Shown here: in pieces, positions 32,118-40,711 of the stretch
How the letters are laid out: each line of letters begins with the position of its first letter
Numbering within the stretch: position 1 is the first letter of the stretch
DNA from: JAPYWM01 sp964489015
GTDB taxonomy: Bacteria > Bacteroidota > Bacteroidia > SpSt-205
DNA length: 64,000 bases
Direction of reading: 5' to 3'
Assembly (NCBI GenBank): GCA_964489015.1
Contig: CAZAXD010000004.1
Location: 1-64,000, forward strand
The notes under the pieces: generated by a model
The model's input: only the letters and a program-made list of their open reading frames with translations
What the model was told of the DNA's origin: nothing
Databases searched by the model: none
Program-made: the position numbers and the translations under genes

Positions 32118-32870
32118 TTATCCAAATCGTCCGGTAATATAACGCAAAGTTTCGGGCTGTTGGGGATTTGTGAAGAAATCCTTGGTTCGGCCAGACTCCA
32201 CTAGACGTCCTAAGTGAAAGAACGCCGTATAATCGCTAATGCGGGCTGCTTGCTGCATATTATGCGTGACGATGACGATGGTGTAAGCGCGGCGAAGGTC
32301 CGTGAGCAGTTCTTCGATTTTGGCCGTAGAGATGGGGTCCAGTGCCGAGGTAGGTTCGTCCATCAGTAAGAGCGAGGGGCGTACGGCGATGGCCCTTGCG
32401 ATGCACAAACGCTGCTGCTGGCCACCCGATAAGGACAAAGCCGAGCGCTTGAGCTTGTCTTTGACTTCATCCCAAAGGGCGGCTTGATGCAGGGCCTGTT
32501 CCACCCGCTCTCGAATCAGGCGCTCTGGCAGTTTATTTTGGATTCGGAGGCCATAAGCTACGTTTTCGTAGATCGAAAGCGGGAAGGGCGTAGGCTTCTG
32601 GAAGACCATGCCGACCCGGCGACGCAAAAGAACCGGATCGACGGTAGGCGCGTAAATGTCTTCGCCATCGACATATACTTTGCCTGTGAGCCGAAAGCCC
32701 TCGATAAAGTCGTTCATGCGGTTGAGTACCCGCAGGAACGTAGACTTACCACAACCCGAGGGGCCGATGAGGGCCAAAATCTGGTTACGCTCTAAAGTCA
32801 AAGACACCTCGTAAAGCGCTTGGTAGCTGCCGTACCACACACTAACGGTTTCTGCGGCAATCTTATGCAT
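32118..32870 (-). CDS. pstB: phosphate ABC transporter ATP-binding protein
   Basis: 250 residues. Walker A GPSGCGKST, Q-loop VGMVFQKPTPFPLSIYENV, signature LSGGQQQRLCIARA, Walker B LLLMDEPTSALD and the H-loop VTHNM are all present. It powers Pst phosphate import. The start overlaps the pstA end by 8 bp. The C-terminal GRLVESGRTKDFFTNPQ is typical of PstB. Confidence 0.96.
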   Translation of the reverse strand: MHKIAAETVSVWYGSYQALYEVSLTLERNQILALIGPSGCGKSTFLRVLNRMNDFIEGFRLTGKVYVDGEDIYAPTVDPVLLRRRVGMVFQKPTPFPLSIYENVAYGLRIQNKLPERLIRERVEQALHQAALWDEVKDKLKRSALSLSGGQQQRLCIARAIAVRPSLLLMDEPTSALDPISTAKIEELLTDLRRAYTIVIVTHNMQQAARISDYTAFFHLGRLVESGRTKDFFTNPQQPETLRYITGRFG

Positions 32871-33726
32871 GGCTTTTTAGGCGGAATCGCAAAATAGCAG
32901 CCACTAAAATGAGTAAAAGGGTAATACAAACCAGCACTAGCGCCGTACCGAAGGCCATGGGATACGTAGCCTGCACATTGGTGCCGCTGGTAATAAGCGC
33001 ATACAGATGATAAGGCAGTAACATGGTGGGTTCTAAAGGGCTCCGGGGATAAATGGGCAAGTAATACGCAGCCACGGTAAAAAGAATCGGCGCCGTTTCG
33101 CCCAGGAGGCGCCCCACTGCTAGGACATAACCCGTGATGAGGCGCGGCAAGGCTAGTCGTATCGTAATGCGGAAAAAGGTCTGCAGCGGTGAGGCGCCAA
33201 TCCCCAGGCTCGCAAGCTTGAGGTCTTGCGATACGCCGCTAAAGGCCTCCTGGGCATTCCGAATCAAAAGCGGCAACGACAAAAGGCCTAAGGTCAGTCC
33301 GCCCGCTAATATCGACGCGCCTAGCCTTAGGCTCGTCACGAAGAGCGCTAACCCAAATAGCCCGTATACAATCGAGGGGATACTAGCCAGCGTATTGACT
33401 AGGAAGGTCATGGCCCGAACTAGGCGGCGATTTTGTGCAAACTCACTAAAGTAAGCCCCCGAAGCTGTACCGAGCAGCGCGCCGGTCAAGAGCCCCACGG
33501 TTACCACCCATAGGCTGCCTACGATGGCGGGGGCAATGCCCCCTTTTTGTATGCCTTCCCGCATCGGGGTCGTGAGAAACGTCCAAGAGACCACCTTAGT
33601 GCCCCGATAAGCTAAGTAAAGCAAAACGCCGCCTAGCACGAGGAGCATGGCCCAACTGACTAAGGCCACGCCGGCCGTAGCAAGCAACTCCAGCCAGCGC
33701 TTACGAGGCTTTCCGTTCCAAACCAT
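32863..33726 (-). CDS. pstA: phosphate ABC transporter permease PstA
   Basis: 287 residues with about six membrane helices. Permease signatures: TTPMREGIQKGGIAPAIVGS near the N-terminus, the EAA-loop-like ASLGIGASPLQTFFRITIRL, and GRLLGETAPILFTVAAYYLP, typical of PstA. It forms the channel with PstC. It overlaps pstC by 26 bp upstream. Confidence 0.94.
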   Translation of the reverse strand: MVWNGKPRKRWLELLATAGVALVSWAMLLVLGGVLLYLAYRGTKVVSWTFLTTPMREGIQKGGIAPAIVGSLWVVTVGLLTGALLGTASGAYFSEFAQNRRLVRAMTFLVNTLASIPSIVYGLFGLALFVTSLRLGASILAGGLTLGLLSLPLLIRNAQEAFSGVSQDLKLASLGIGASPLQTFFRITIRLALPRLITGYVLAVGRLLGETAPILFTVAAYYLPIYPRSPLEPTMLLPYHLYALITSGTNVQATYPMAFGTALVLVCITLLLILVAAILRFRLKSHA

Positions 33727-34861
33727 AGGCTAAGAGGTTGAGCAAAAACGTGAGGATAAATAAAACCAGCCCCAAGAAAAACAGGACGTGGTAGTGATAG
33801 CTACCGACTGGGGCTTCGCCGAGCTCGGCGGCGAGGGTAGCTGGGAGGGTCCGCACAGGCATAAACGGGGAAGGGGCCAAGAGCGGCGCATTCCCGCTGA
33901 CGATAAGCACGACCATGGTTTCGCCTAGGATCCGGCCGGCTGAGAGCAGGGTCGCTGTCCAAAAAGAGGCGCTTATGGCAGGCAGCTTGACGCGGAGGAT
34001 GGTCTGCCAGCGTGTAGCGCCAAGGCCATAACTGGCTTCGACTAGCATGCGAGGGATATTGGACAAAGCTTCTTCGGTTAGGCTGGCCATGAGGGGGATC
34101 GTCATCCAGCCTAGCAAAAGGCCAGCCGCTAAAGCCGTTTCCCCCGTCTCCAAACCAAGGCTGCGTTGAAGCCAGGGTACCAGGACGACCAGTCCCCAGA
34201 AGCCTACTACGACCGACGGGAGCCCCGCCACTAGCTCCCATAAGACCTTCATGGGGTAATACAAGCGTCTCGGCAGAAAGTCTACTACATAAATCGCCAT
34301 GACCAGGCCAAACGGTACTGTCACTAATAGCCCGATAACGGTTACCCACAAACTGCCCACTAAAAGGGGCCAGAGCCCCACCTCTGGAATCGGCTCATAC
34401 GTGGGAGACCATCGCACACTGCCTAATAGCGCCTGCCAGGGGGACCATGTCACCGTAAGAGGCTTTAGGTGGGGCCGTAGCCATATCGGTGGTAAAGCCA
34501 TGAGAATCCCAGGCTCCTGCGAGACCGAGTCCAAAAAAGTCCGGATCGAAGCACTGTCGACATGGCCCTTGAGATGAACTTCTAGATTGGAAAGGTGAAT
34601 GGCCACGACTGGCAAGCGAGGGCCGCCTAAAGCCTCCCAGGTCGTGCTGCCCCGAAAGAGCGCCCTGGCCTCCGCAGCGGAGAGGGACTGAATAGGGTTA
34701 GTCGGATGCACCGCAAACTGAACCCCCTCATAAGGCGTCCGGCTCAAGGCGGGTAGCCCTTCACACCCTAGAAAGAATACAATCCCTCCTAGGGTGAGCG
34801 CGGTAGTCAAGGCCGCTGCCTGGAAACCTACCTGTCCTACGACTTCGCGCCAGCGCTTCAT
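33701..34861 (-). CDS. pstC: phosphate ABC transporter permease PstC with a PstS-like periplasmic insert
   Basis: 386 residues, longer than usual. After the first helix (residues 15-35) a periplasmic loop of about 120 residues precedes the normal permease core (PLLVGSLWVTVIGLLVTVPF; GLGATRWQTILRVKLPAISA; GRILGETMVVLIVSGNAP). Loop residues 51-86 (VHPTNPIQSLS...WEALGGPRLPVV) align with PstS 108-144 (VHPSNPVQTLS...WKALGGPDLAIV), with about 19 identities over 36 positions and one gap, and a second similar piece at SQEPGIL. The phosphate-contact SSSGT motif of PstS is absent from the loop. The permease assignment is secure; the insert may be a docking or regulatory remnant of a binding protein. 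Confidence 0.92.
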   Translation of the reverse strand: MKRWREVVGQVGFQAAALTTALTLGGIVFFLGCEGLPALSRTPYEGVQFAVHPTNPIQSLSAAEARALFRGSTTWEALGGPRLPVVAIHLSNLEVHLKGHVDSASIRTFLDSVSQEPGILMALPPIWLRPHLKPLTVTWSPWQALLGSVRWSPTYEPIPEVGLWPLLVGSLWVTVIGLLVTVPFGLVMAIYVVDFLPRRLYYPMKVLWELVAGLPSVVVGFWGLVVLVPWLQRSLGLETGETALAAGLLLGWMTIPLMASLTEEALSNIPRMLVEASYGLGATRWQTILRVKLPAISASFWTATLLSAGRILGETMVVLIVSGNAPLLAPSPFMPVRTLPATLAAELGEAPVGSYHYHVLFFLGLVLFILTFLLNLLAYGLERKAS

Positions 34862-35667
34862 GGGATATAGCCTACTTTCGCAATGACTGCGGCCCCTTCA
34901 GGGCTGTGTACAAACGTTAGGAAAGGCCTAACCGTCTCAGAAAAGGCAGCGTCGTAGTAGTAATACAAGGGCCGTGCTAAGGGATAACGCGCTAAGGCGG
35001 CTTTACTTTGGGCGGGTAAGGCGGCTGGCTGCTCTTCGCTGGAGATAGCTAACGCCTTGATCTCAGGCGTGAGATAAGCGACTCCTAAGTAGCCAATGCT
35101 ACCCGGCGTCTGGGCTAAAGACTGGACGAGCGTCCCCGTCGCTGCAATGAGGCGTACGTCTGGTGCAAAATCTTTTCCGCGGAGCACATGCTCGCGAAAA
35201 AATTCAAACGTTCCTGAGCTGGACTCCCGTGAGTACGGTACGATCGCTAAGTCGGGGCCGCCTAAGGCTTTCCAATTCCGAATTTCTCCAGCGTAAATGG
35301 CGGCTAGCTGCGCACGGGAGAGGGTCTGGACAGGGTTACTGGGATGCACACAAACCGCTAAGACATCCCAAGCTATGGTGTCTTCTACGATAAGGCGCTT
35401 TTGCTGCTGAATACGGAGCCGCTCTGCTAGCTTCAGAGAGCGGGAGCTCATGGCAATGTGTGTATCGCGATTGAGTAGGGCGGCAATACCGACTCCGCTT
35501 CCGCCGCCCGTTACGCTAATGAGTGGGGCCCCGTAGCGATCTAGAAAGGCTTCGGCTAAAGCCTGACTAACTGGCAAAACCGTATCACTGCCTTTGATAT
35601 TGACAAGTGCTCGGGGCGTACAAGTCGCCAAGATAAGGGACGCACTTCCGATACCGAGCCAGCGCAT
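34858..35667 (-). CDS. pstS: phosphate-binding protein PstS
   Basis: 269 residues. The N-terminal MRWLGIGSASLILATC resembles a lipoprotein signal with Cys16, though Thr before the Cys is unusual. The binding domain shows KGSDTVLPVSQALAEAF, VTGGGSGVGIAALLNRDTHI and SRESSSGTFEFF, the phosphate-contact elements of the family. First gene of pstSCAB-phoU with a 4-bp overlap to pstC. No TAnnTTTG box is evident, so the operon may need an activator; two GTTAAC palindromes 21 bp apart lie just upstream (35694-35699 and 35715-35720). Confidence 0.92.
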   Translation of the reverse strand: MRWLGIGSASLILATCTPRALVNIKGSDTVLPVSQALAEAFLDRYGAPLISVTGGGSGVGIAALLNRDTHIAMSSRSLKLAERLRIQQQKRLIVEDTIAWDVLAVCVHPSNPVQTLSRAQLAAIYAGEIRNWKALGGPDLAIVPYSRESSSGTFEFFREHVLRGKDFAPDVRLIAATGTLVQSLAQTPGSIGYLGVAYLTPEIKALAISSEEQPAALPAQSKAALARYPLARPLYYYYDAAFSETVRPFLTFVHSPEGAAVIAKVGYIP

Positions 35668-35702
35668 TCAGGCGCTAAAAATGGCGCAGCAGTGTTAACG
35701 AT

Positions 35703-36107
35703 TTATGAAGGAGCGTTAACCTTCGAAACAAGCTCGATTAGAACGCCGTCCGCAGAACGCGGATGAAAGAAGAAGGCTTTTTTGCCGCGAGCCGCTGGCT
35801 GGGGTGCCTCAGAAAGAGGCGTTAGCCCTTGCGCCACCAAACGATCCCTCTCTGCTAAGAGATCGTTCGCATAAAATGCAATATGATGTAGACCCGGGCC
35901 CCGCTTCTCTAAAAATCGTCCTACGGGTGAGGTGGAAGCGAGGGGGACTAAGCATTCTATCGTTACCGCCCCTGTTTTAAAAAAATAAGCACGGACGCCC
36001 TGACTCTCTACGTCTTCGACAAAGGCGGAGGCTATGCCTAGAATAGCTTGCCAACGACGGACGGCAGCCTCGTCCGGTAAGGCTATACCGATATGGTCGA
36101 CGTGCAT
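35703..36107 (-). CDS. mce: methylmalonyl-CoA epimerase
   Basis: A 134-residue glyoxalase-fold protein. Metal ligands fit HVDHIGIALPD at the N-terminus, GLHHIAFYANDL in the middle and DGVLIELVS near the end. It interconverts (S)- and (R)-methylmalonyl-CoA between carboxylase and mutase, complementing the carboxylase subunit at 11119-12684. The start at ATG 36107 is set by a TACTTTTG box 3 nt upstream. The pst operon begins 35 nt downstream on the same strand. Confidence 0.92.
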   Translation of the reverse strand: MHVDHIGIALPDEAAVRRWQAILGIASAFVEDVESQGVRAYFFKTGAVTIECLVPLASTSPVGRFLEKRGPGLHHIAFYANDLLAERDRLVAQGLTPLSEAPQPAARGKKAFFFHPRSADGVLIELVSKVNAPS

Positions 36108-36110
36108 AAG

Positions 36111-36118
36111 CAAAAGTA
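36111..36118 (-). promoter_or_regulatory. -7 promoter box TACTTTTG of mce
   Basis: 3 nt before ATG 36107 on the minus strand; perfect consensus. Confidence 0.65.
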
Positions 36119-36197
36119 GGAAGCGAAGTACACCCCAAGCTTTGTCTTCTGAGCGAGAGCGTCCTATGCGTGCCAGCTTGGCCTTTGATCGGCTTAG

Positions 36198-37085
36198 CTA
36201 CGAGGATAGAATAGCGCTTAATGCCTCATCTAGGGTGGGATAGCGAAAGGCGTAGCCCTCTGCCAAAAGGCGTTCTGGATAAACATAGGCCCCCCGCGTT
36301 AGCAAGCTAGCCATTTCACCTAGAGCCAATTGTAAAAGGGGAGGAGGCAGTGGGACTAGCAGATAAGTACCTCGATACCGGCCTACCGCCTGTGCAAACG
36401 CCAGACCACTTACGGGGTGTGGGGCACAAACATTGTAGGGGCCGCTAGCTTGTGGTCGATCGAGCGCCCATAGTAGCACCTGGACTGCGTCCTCCAAGTG
36501 GATCCAGGAGAAGCCCTGTGCCCCCGGGCCGGGGTAGGTTCCTACGCCAAACCGAAAGCCATTTAGCAGCTTGGGGAGGGCGCCGTCTTCCTTACTAAGC
36601 ACGGTGCCGAATCGCGCAAGGAAAGGGGGGGCGTTGACAGCCTCCCTAGCTGCGGCTTCCCAGGCCTGGGCTAGTCCGGCTAAAAAGTCTTTGCCTGGCA
36701 GCGAGGCTTCTGTCCGCCGCTCTGAGGACAGATCGTTTCCATAATACCCCACGGCGGAGGCGCTCACAAACCGAAGGGGCTGCGCACCGATCCATCGGAC
36801 GAGGAGCCGGGTGGTTTCGACTCGGCTATGCCATATGGTCTCCTTATAAGCTTTTGTCCAGCGTTTCCCTGCGACCGAGGCCCCCGCTAGATGCACGACG
36901 GCGTCAATCTGCCCGGGCTCGAGAGACGCTGGCATAGCCTGCGCATTCCATTGGTGAGGTATGACCTTTTCTTGGGGCTCCAGGCGCTGGCGGGTGAGAA
37001 GATGCACCTCGTCCCCTCGATCTAAAAGCGCTCTAACGAGAGCCCGCCCGATAAGGCCCGTGGCGCCGGTCACGAGCACACGCAT
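36198..37085 (-). CDS. TIGR01777-type NAD(P)-dependent epimerase/dehydratase-like protein
   Basis: A 295-residue extended SDR. Rossmann motif VLVTGATGLIGRALVRALL at the N-terminus, then DAVVHLAGASVAGKRWTKAY with the AGxS(I/V)xxxRW pattern typical of TIGR01777 (YfcH) proteins, AVGYYGND, and the C-terminal GRYRGTYLLVPLPPPLLQLA segment. The substrate is not established for the family. It lies 18 nt after the M1 peptidase stop and is probably co-transcribed with it. Confidence 0.88.
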   Translation of the reverse strand: MRVLVTGATGLIGRALVRALLDRGDEVHLLTRQRLEPQEKVIPHQWNAQAMPASLEPGQIDAVVHLAGASVAGKRWTKAYKETIWHSRVETTRLLVRWIGAQPLRFVSASAVGYYGNDLSSERRTEASLPGKDFLAGLAQAWEAAAREAVNAPPFLARFGTVLSKEDGALPKLLNGFRFGVGTYPGPGAQGFSWIHLEDAVQVLLWALDRPQASGPYNVCAPHPVSGLAFAQAVGRYRGTYLLVPLPPPLLQLALGEMASLLTRGAYVYPERLLAEGYAFRYPTLDEALSAILSS

Positions 37086-37103
37086 ACCCCTCAAACAAAA
37101 AAC

Positions 37104-40067
37104 TTAGAATAACCCGACTGGTGCGCCTCGCAGATCAAGGGGGAATTCGATGTGCCAGCTTGCGCGACGGATGCTATCGCCGAGGCCCTGGGGTAGGCGG
37201 CCAGCCCCCAACGCATCCCCCCAAATCGGGAAATAGAGACCAGCCACCAGCCGGTCTCGCCAGCGAATAACCGGCAGCCCTACGCTAAGCCCATAATAAG
37301 ACCGCGCTTCGAGGGGCAGATATCCAGCATCTAAACGCAGGCGAAGCATCGAGAAGCTTGGGATGGGAATTTCTAGGTTCATAGCGAGGAGGGCTTGCGT
37401 GACGAGGGCATCGCTTGGAGCTCGCCAGCCGCCCTGGGTCTCTGGCATCTGACGACTCACAAAACGGTCGCTTTCCCGGAAGCGATCAAGGAGGATCTTT
37501 TCGCCAAAGGGGTCGAAGCCCGCTGGACGCAGCAGGAGATAATCGGCGGCCCCGTCCGCTGCATACCCGCCATACAGTCGGGCCCAGGGGCCCCACCGGC
37601 GCAGGAGCCGCCAGTAAAAACGCCACTCCCCCTCCGCTCGCACATGGCCCCGTAGGTCGTGACCGATGGAAAGAAGGCTGTATACGGTGAGAATACCTTC
37701 TTCGCGGCGGCCTTCCCAGTCTAGGGCCAGGTAGACTGGTCGGCCACCGTTTTCCCAGCGCACATTCCAACCGTCAAGGGGGATGAAGCCGAGTTGGTAG
37801 GTTCTTAAGCGCAGGGTGTGCGCCCAGCCTAAGCGGTCCCAAGGGGCACGTCGATGCCATTCCAAGGCAGCCTTAGTTCGGACGAGCCCAGCAAAGCTTG
37901 ACGCCCGTAGCCGCAGCTCCACGAGGTACCAGGGGCTATTGGGAAAGGCTCGCAGCGTAAGTCCCGCACTACCCCGCGCCTGGCTCCGTAAAACACTATA
38001 CATCGGCAGCGCATGAAACTCTACCAGCCGCTTTGGAAAAAGCCCGTGATTAATCAGTAGACCGAACAGGAGTCCATCCCGGTAGTTATAGCCCCAAAGG
38101 GGCGTCAGGCCCAGGCCAAATCTGTGAATAGGTAGCAGCTTATACGGCCCGAAGTAGCCGGCAAGTCCAGGTAATTGATGAAAAAGCCCCTTCAGATAGT
38201 ACAGGTTATTCCCGGTGCGGCGCTCAAAAGGCACTTGTGTGGGGTGAAGGAGAATGAGGCGGGCATCCGCTGGCAGGTTTAGCGTATCGGATGTACCGAC
38301 TTTGACAGCGTACTCCAAGCGTATGCTATCCCTTCGACCGAGAACGTACAGTGGCAAGCAGAGGCCCTGCCAGAGACTCTGAGGCTCATCGATAGACACA
38401 ACGACGGTGTGCGCTGAAAGACGGCGTACGCGTAGCCGAAAGTCTGGCTCCCGATGTCCGTTTAGTACTCGCAGGAAGGCAAGAGCCGGCAGACCTTTTT
38501 CTTCTAGAGCCGCGGCCCAGTCTTCCGGATAAGGATGCCGAAAAGCCCACCGGCTGAAGTAATGCTGCATACCGGCATCCCAGGCCGAGCGCCCCACGCA
38601 TTCCGAAAAGGCTCGTAGAAGCGCTGCCGTTCGCTGATACACGCCGAGCCCGTAGTTTAGCGTGCTAAAGAATTCAGACGATTGCGTGAAAGGCTGATCT
38701 AAGTTCCAATGGTGCAGTGCATAAAAGAGCGGATTAGGCGTGAGGCTAGTGGAATAGTCTTTGAGGACGGGGAGCTTTACACCGCCTATATCAAGGCTGT
38801 ACTTTGCTTGAACTTGGGTACTCTCTTCATAGGCCGTGCGGCCGAGGCGCTCTTCGTAGTAGCTGATGATGCCTTCGTCCTGCCAGGCGTTCAGGCGCTC
38901 GTTCGAGCCTAACAAGCCTTGAAACCAGTTGTGTCCTACTTCGTGGTGGATGACGGTTTGTAAAGTGCCACTGTCATCGCTTGTGCTGATCACCGTGATC
39001 ATGGGGTATTCCATGCCGCCGCCGGCGGAGAGGGCCCCTTCTACAGCGGTGGCATGGGCGTAGGGATAGGGTCCTACCCACTTCGAGAGGTTACGGACGG
39101 CTTCAGCGATGTAGCGGGGTGCTTCTTTCCAGATTTGGGCATAAGCAGGCCGGAAGAGGGCTACACAAGCCACCCGATGCCCATTCTCTAAGGTCACGGT
39201 GTCCGCCAGCACAGCGTACCTCGGATCTGCAAACCAGGCAAAGTCATGCACGCTATCCTGGACAAATCGCAGGGTTTTAGGGGGAGCGCTCAGGCTGGTG
39301 TCCCAGTCAGGCTGGCCGCCTCGCCTGGCGGCCAGCCATTCCCGCGTGGTGGCTTCCCGCTGTCGTAGCCAAGCCAGTTCCTCCGCATTCTGAAGAATTC
39401 CTGTTGCGCCGACCACGTATGTGGCAGGCACAGTAATTTCTACTTCATAGCGCCCCCACTCGCTGTAAAATTCGCCCAGGTCCAAATAGGGCAATGGATG
39501 CCAGCCTTTGGGATCATAAACGGCTGGCTTAGGGTACCACTGAGTGATTTGGAATTGCGGTCCTTCGTGGCCCATGCGGGAAAAGGTCTTGGGCACCTTG
39601 ACCCGGAAAGGGGTCTCGATGGTGACTCTCTGATTGGGGGGGAGGGGCTGCGGAAAGGGCAGCCAGACGACATCGGTCGCTCGTCGGAGGAGCGCTGGGC
39701 TATAGCCGGGGGCTGGTGGCGGACCGGCTTTGGCTGGCAGAGGCTTGACCGGAGTCCCGTCTATCCGAAAGTCTAAGCTGTCTATCCAGCCCTGCTCTGC
39801 TGGCCTCGCAAAATGAAATTTTGTTGAACCGCCCCGACGCTCCTGGCGAGCATAAGCCGTGTGCCGACTACGGTAGGCGTTCGGCCATAAATGCATATAA
39901 AGCCCATATAGGGTATCAGGCGACCGGTTTTCATAAACAAGGCGCAGCTGTCCCCGCAGGAGGGCCTTCTCTGGCACGAGCAGTACTTTGATCTGGTAAT
40001 CTACCCTCTGCTGAAAGTATGGCTTCTGAGCCCAGGCCCAAAAGGCCATCAGGCATAACCAGCCCAT
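37104..40067 (-). CDS. M1-family metallopeptidase with a C-terminal beta-barrel-like domain
   Basis: 987 residues from ATG 40067 (signal peptide MGWLCLMAFWAWAQ). The N-terminal roughly 560 residues are an M1 aminopeptidase: GAMEN-like GGGMEYPM, zinc motif HHEVGHNWFQGLLGSNERL (HExxH plus Glu 18 residues later), then DEGIISYYEERLG. The remaining 370 residues have many aromatic amphipathic strands (PLWGYNYRDGLLFGLLINHG, RLRLDAGYLPLEARSYYGLS, LVAGLYFPIWGDALG) like an outer-membrane surface-antigen barrel. The enzyme would then be fixed in the outer membrane. A TACCTTTG box 3 nt before the start supports this start codon. Confidence 0.87.
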   Translation of the reverse strand: MGWLCLMAFWAWAQKPYFQQRVDYQIKVLLVPEKALLRGQLRLVYENRSPDTLYGLYMHLWPNAYRSRHTAYARQERRGGSTKFHFARPAEQGWIDSLDFRIDGTPVKPLPAKAGPPPAPGYSPALLRRATDVVWLPFPQPLPPNQRVTIETPFRVKVPKTFSRMGHEGPQFQITQWYPKPAVYDPKGWHPLPYLDLGEFYSEWGRYEVEITVPATYVVGATGILQNAEELAWLRQREATTREWLAARRGGQPDWDTSLSAPPKTLRFVQDSVHDFAWFADPRYAVLADTVTLENGHRVACVALFRPAYAQIWKEAPRYIAEAVRNLSKWVGPYPYAHATAVEGALSAGGGMEYPMITVISTSDDSGTLQTVIHHEVGHNWFQGLLGSNERLNAWQDEGIISYYEERLGRTAYEESTQVQAKYSLDIGGVKLPVLKDYSTSLTPNPLFYALHHWNLDQPFTQSSEFFSTLNYGLGVYQRTAALLRAFSECVGRSAWDAGMQHYFSRWAFRHPYPEDWAAALEEKGLPALAFLRVLNGHREPDFRLRVRRLSAHTVVVSIDEPQSLWQGLCLPLYVLGRRDSIRLEYAVKVGTSDTLNLPADARLILLHPTQVPFERRTGNNLYYLKGLFHQLPGLAGYFGPYKLLPIHRFGLGLTPLWGYNYRDGLLFGLLINHGLFPKRLVEFHALPMYSVLRSQARGSAGLTLRAFPNSPWYLVELRLRASSFAGLVRTKAALEWHRRAPWDRLGWAHTLRLRTYQLGFIPLDGWNVRWENGGRPVYLALDWEGRREEGILTVYSLLSIGHDLRGHVRAEGEWRFYWRLLRRWGPWARLYGGYAADGAADYLLLRPAGFDPFGEKILLDRFRESDRFVSRQMPETQGGWRAPSDALVTQALLAMNLEIPIPSFSMLRLRLDAGYLPLEARSYYGLSVGLPVIRWRDRLVAGLYFPIWGDALGAGRLPQGLGDSIRRASWHIEFPLDLRGAPVGLF

Positions 40068-40070
40068 GTG

Positions 40071-40078
40071 CAAAGGTA
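40071..40078 (-). promoter_or_regulatory. -7 promoter box TACCTTTG of the M1 peptidase gene
   Basis: Perfect consensus on the minus strand, 3 nt before ATG 40067. Confidence 0.7.
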
Positions 40079-40096
40079 AGAAGCAGGCTTATTTTG

Positions 40097-40104
40097 TTAC
40101 TTTG
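40097..40104 (+). promoter_or_regulatory. -7-like box TTACTTTG of nuoI
   Basis: Imperfect (read either as TTACTTTG or as a 7-base TACTTTG), 4 nt before the ATG at 40109. It supports that ATG over the ORF-extending one at 40019. Confidence 0.5.
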
Positions 40105-40108
40105 CCTA

Positions 40109-40711
40109 ATGGCTGTGCAGATCCAAACCGCTCCACCCCATGAGCGGCAGCTCTCGTGGTGGCATAAGCTGTATCTACCTCCCATCTTAGCCGGGCTCTC
40201 GTATACGTTTCGGAAGCTCTTCCAGAAAAAATTTACCGTACAGTATCCTGAGGAGAAGATCGTATTAGGACCGGAATTTCGGGGGCGGCCCGTGCTGGTG
40301 GTAGAGGATGGACTAGAACGCTGTGTCGCCTGTGGGCTTTGCGCCCGTGTATGCCCGCCTTTTGCCATCCACATGCAAGCAGCGGAAACGGATAATCCCA
40401 AGGAGCGGTATCCCGCTGTGTTTGAAATCAACATGCTACGATGCATCTACTGCGGCTTATGTGAAGAGGTTTGCCCTGAAGAGGCTATCGTGATGAGCCC
40501 GGAGTATGACTTTGTTTTTCGCTCGCGGGAAGATGCTATCTTTACCAAAGAGCGTCTCTTAGTCCCTAAAGAAAAGTTAGCGCCTAGGCTCTCCTGGCTA
40601 AGCAAAATGCGAAATCCCCAATTTGGTAAGTACTTCCGCTTTCGAGTCACGAATAACATCCATAGCGTCAAGGCTCGGAACCTCGCGCGAAGTGGGCGAG
40701 AAGCGCTTTGA
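40109..40711 (+). CDS. nuoI: NADH-quinone oxidoreductase subunit I
   Basis: 200 residues from MAVQIQTAPPHERQ. Two classic ferredoxin motifs: CVACGLCARVCPPFAI and CIYCGLCEEVCPEEAI, which carry the N6a and N6b [4Fe-4S] clusters of complex I. The start at 40109 avoids overlap with the divergent M1 gene. No other nuo gene is nearby, so this subunit is detached from the main complex I operon. The downstream HsdR-N frame begins 20 bp before its stop. Confidence 0.92.
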   Translation: MAVQIQTAPPHERQLSWWHKLYLPPILAGLSYTFRKLFQKKFTVQYPEEKIVLGPEFRGRPVLVVEDGLERCVACGLCARVCPPFAIHMQAAETDNPKERYPAVFEINMLRCIYCGLCEEVCPEEAIVMSPEYDFVFRSREDAIFTKERLLVPKEKLAPRLSWLSKMRNPQFGKYFRFRVTNNIHSVKARNLARSGREAL

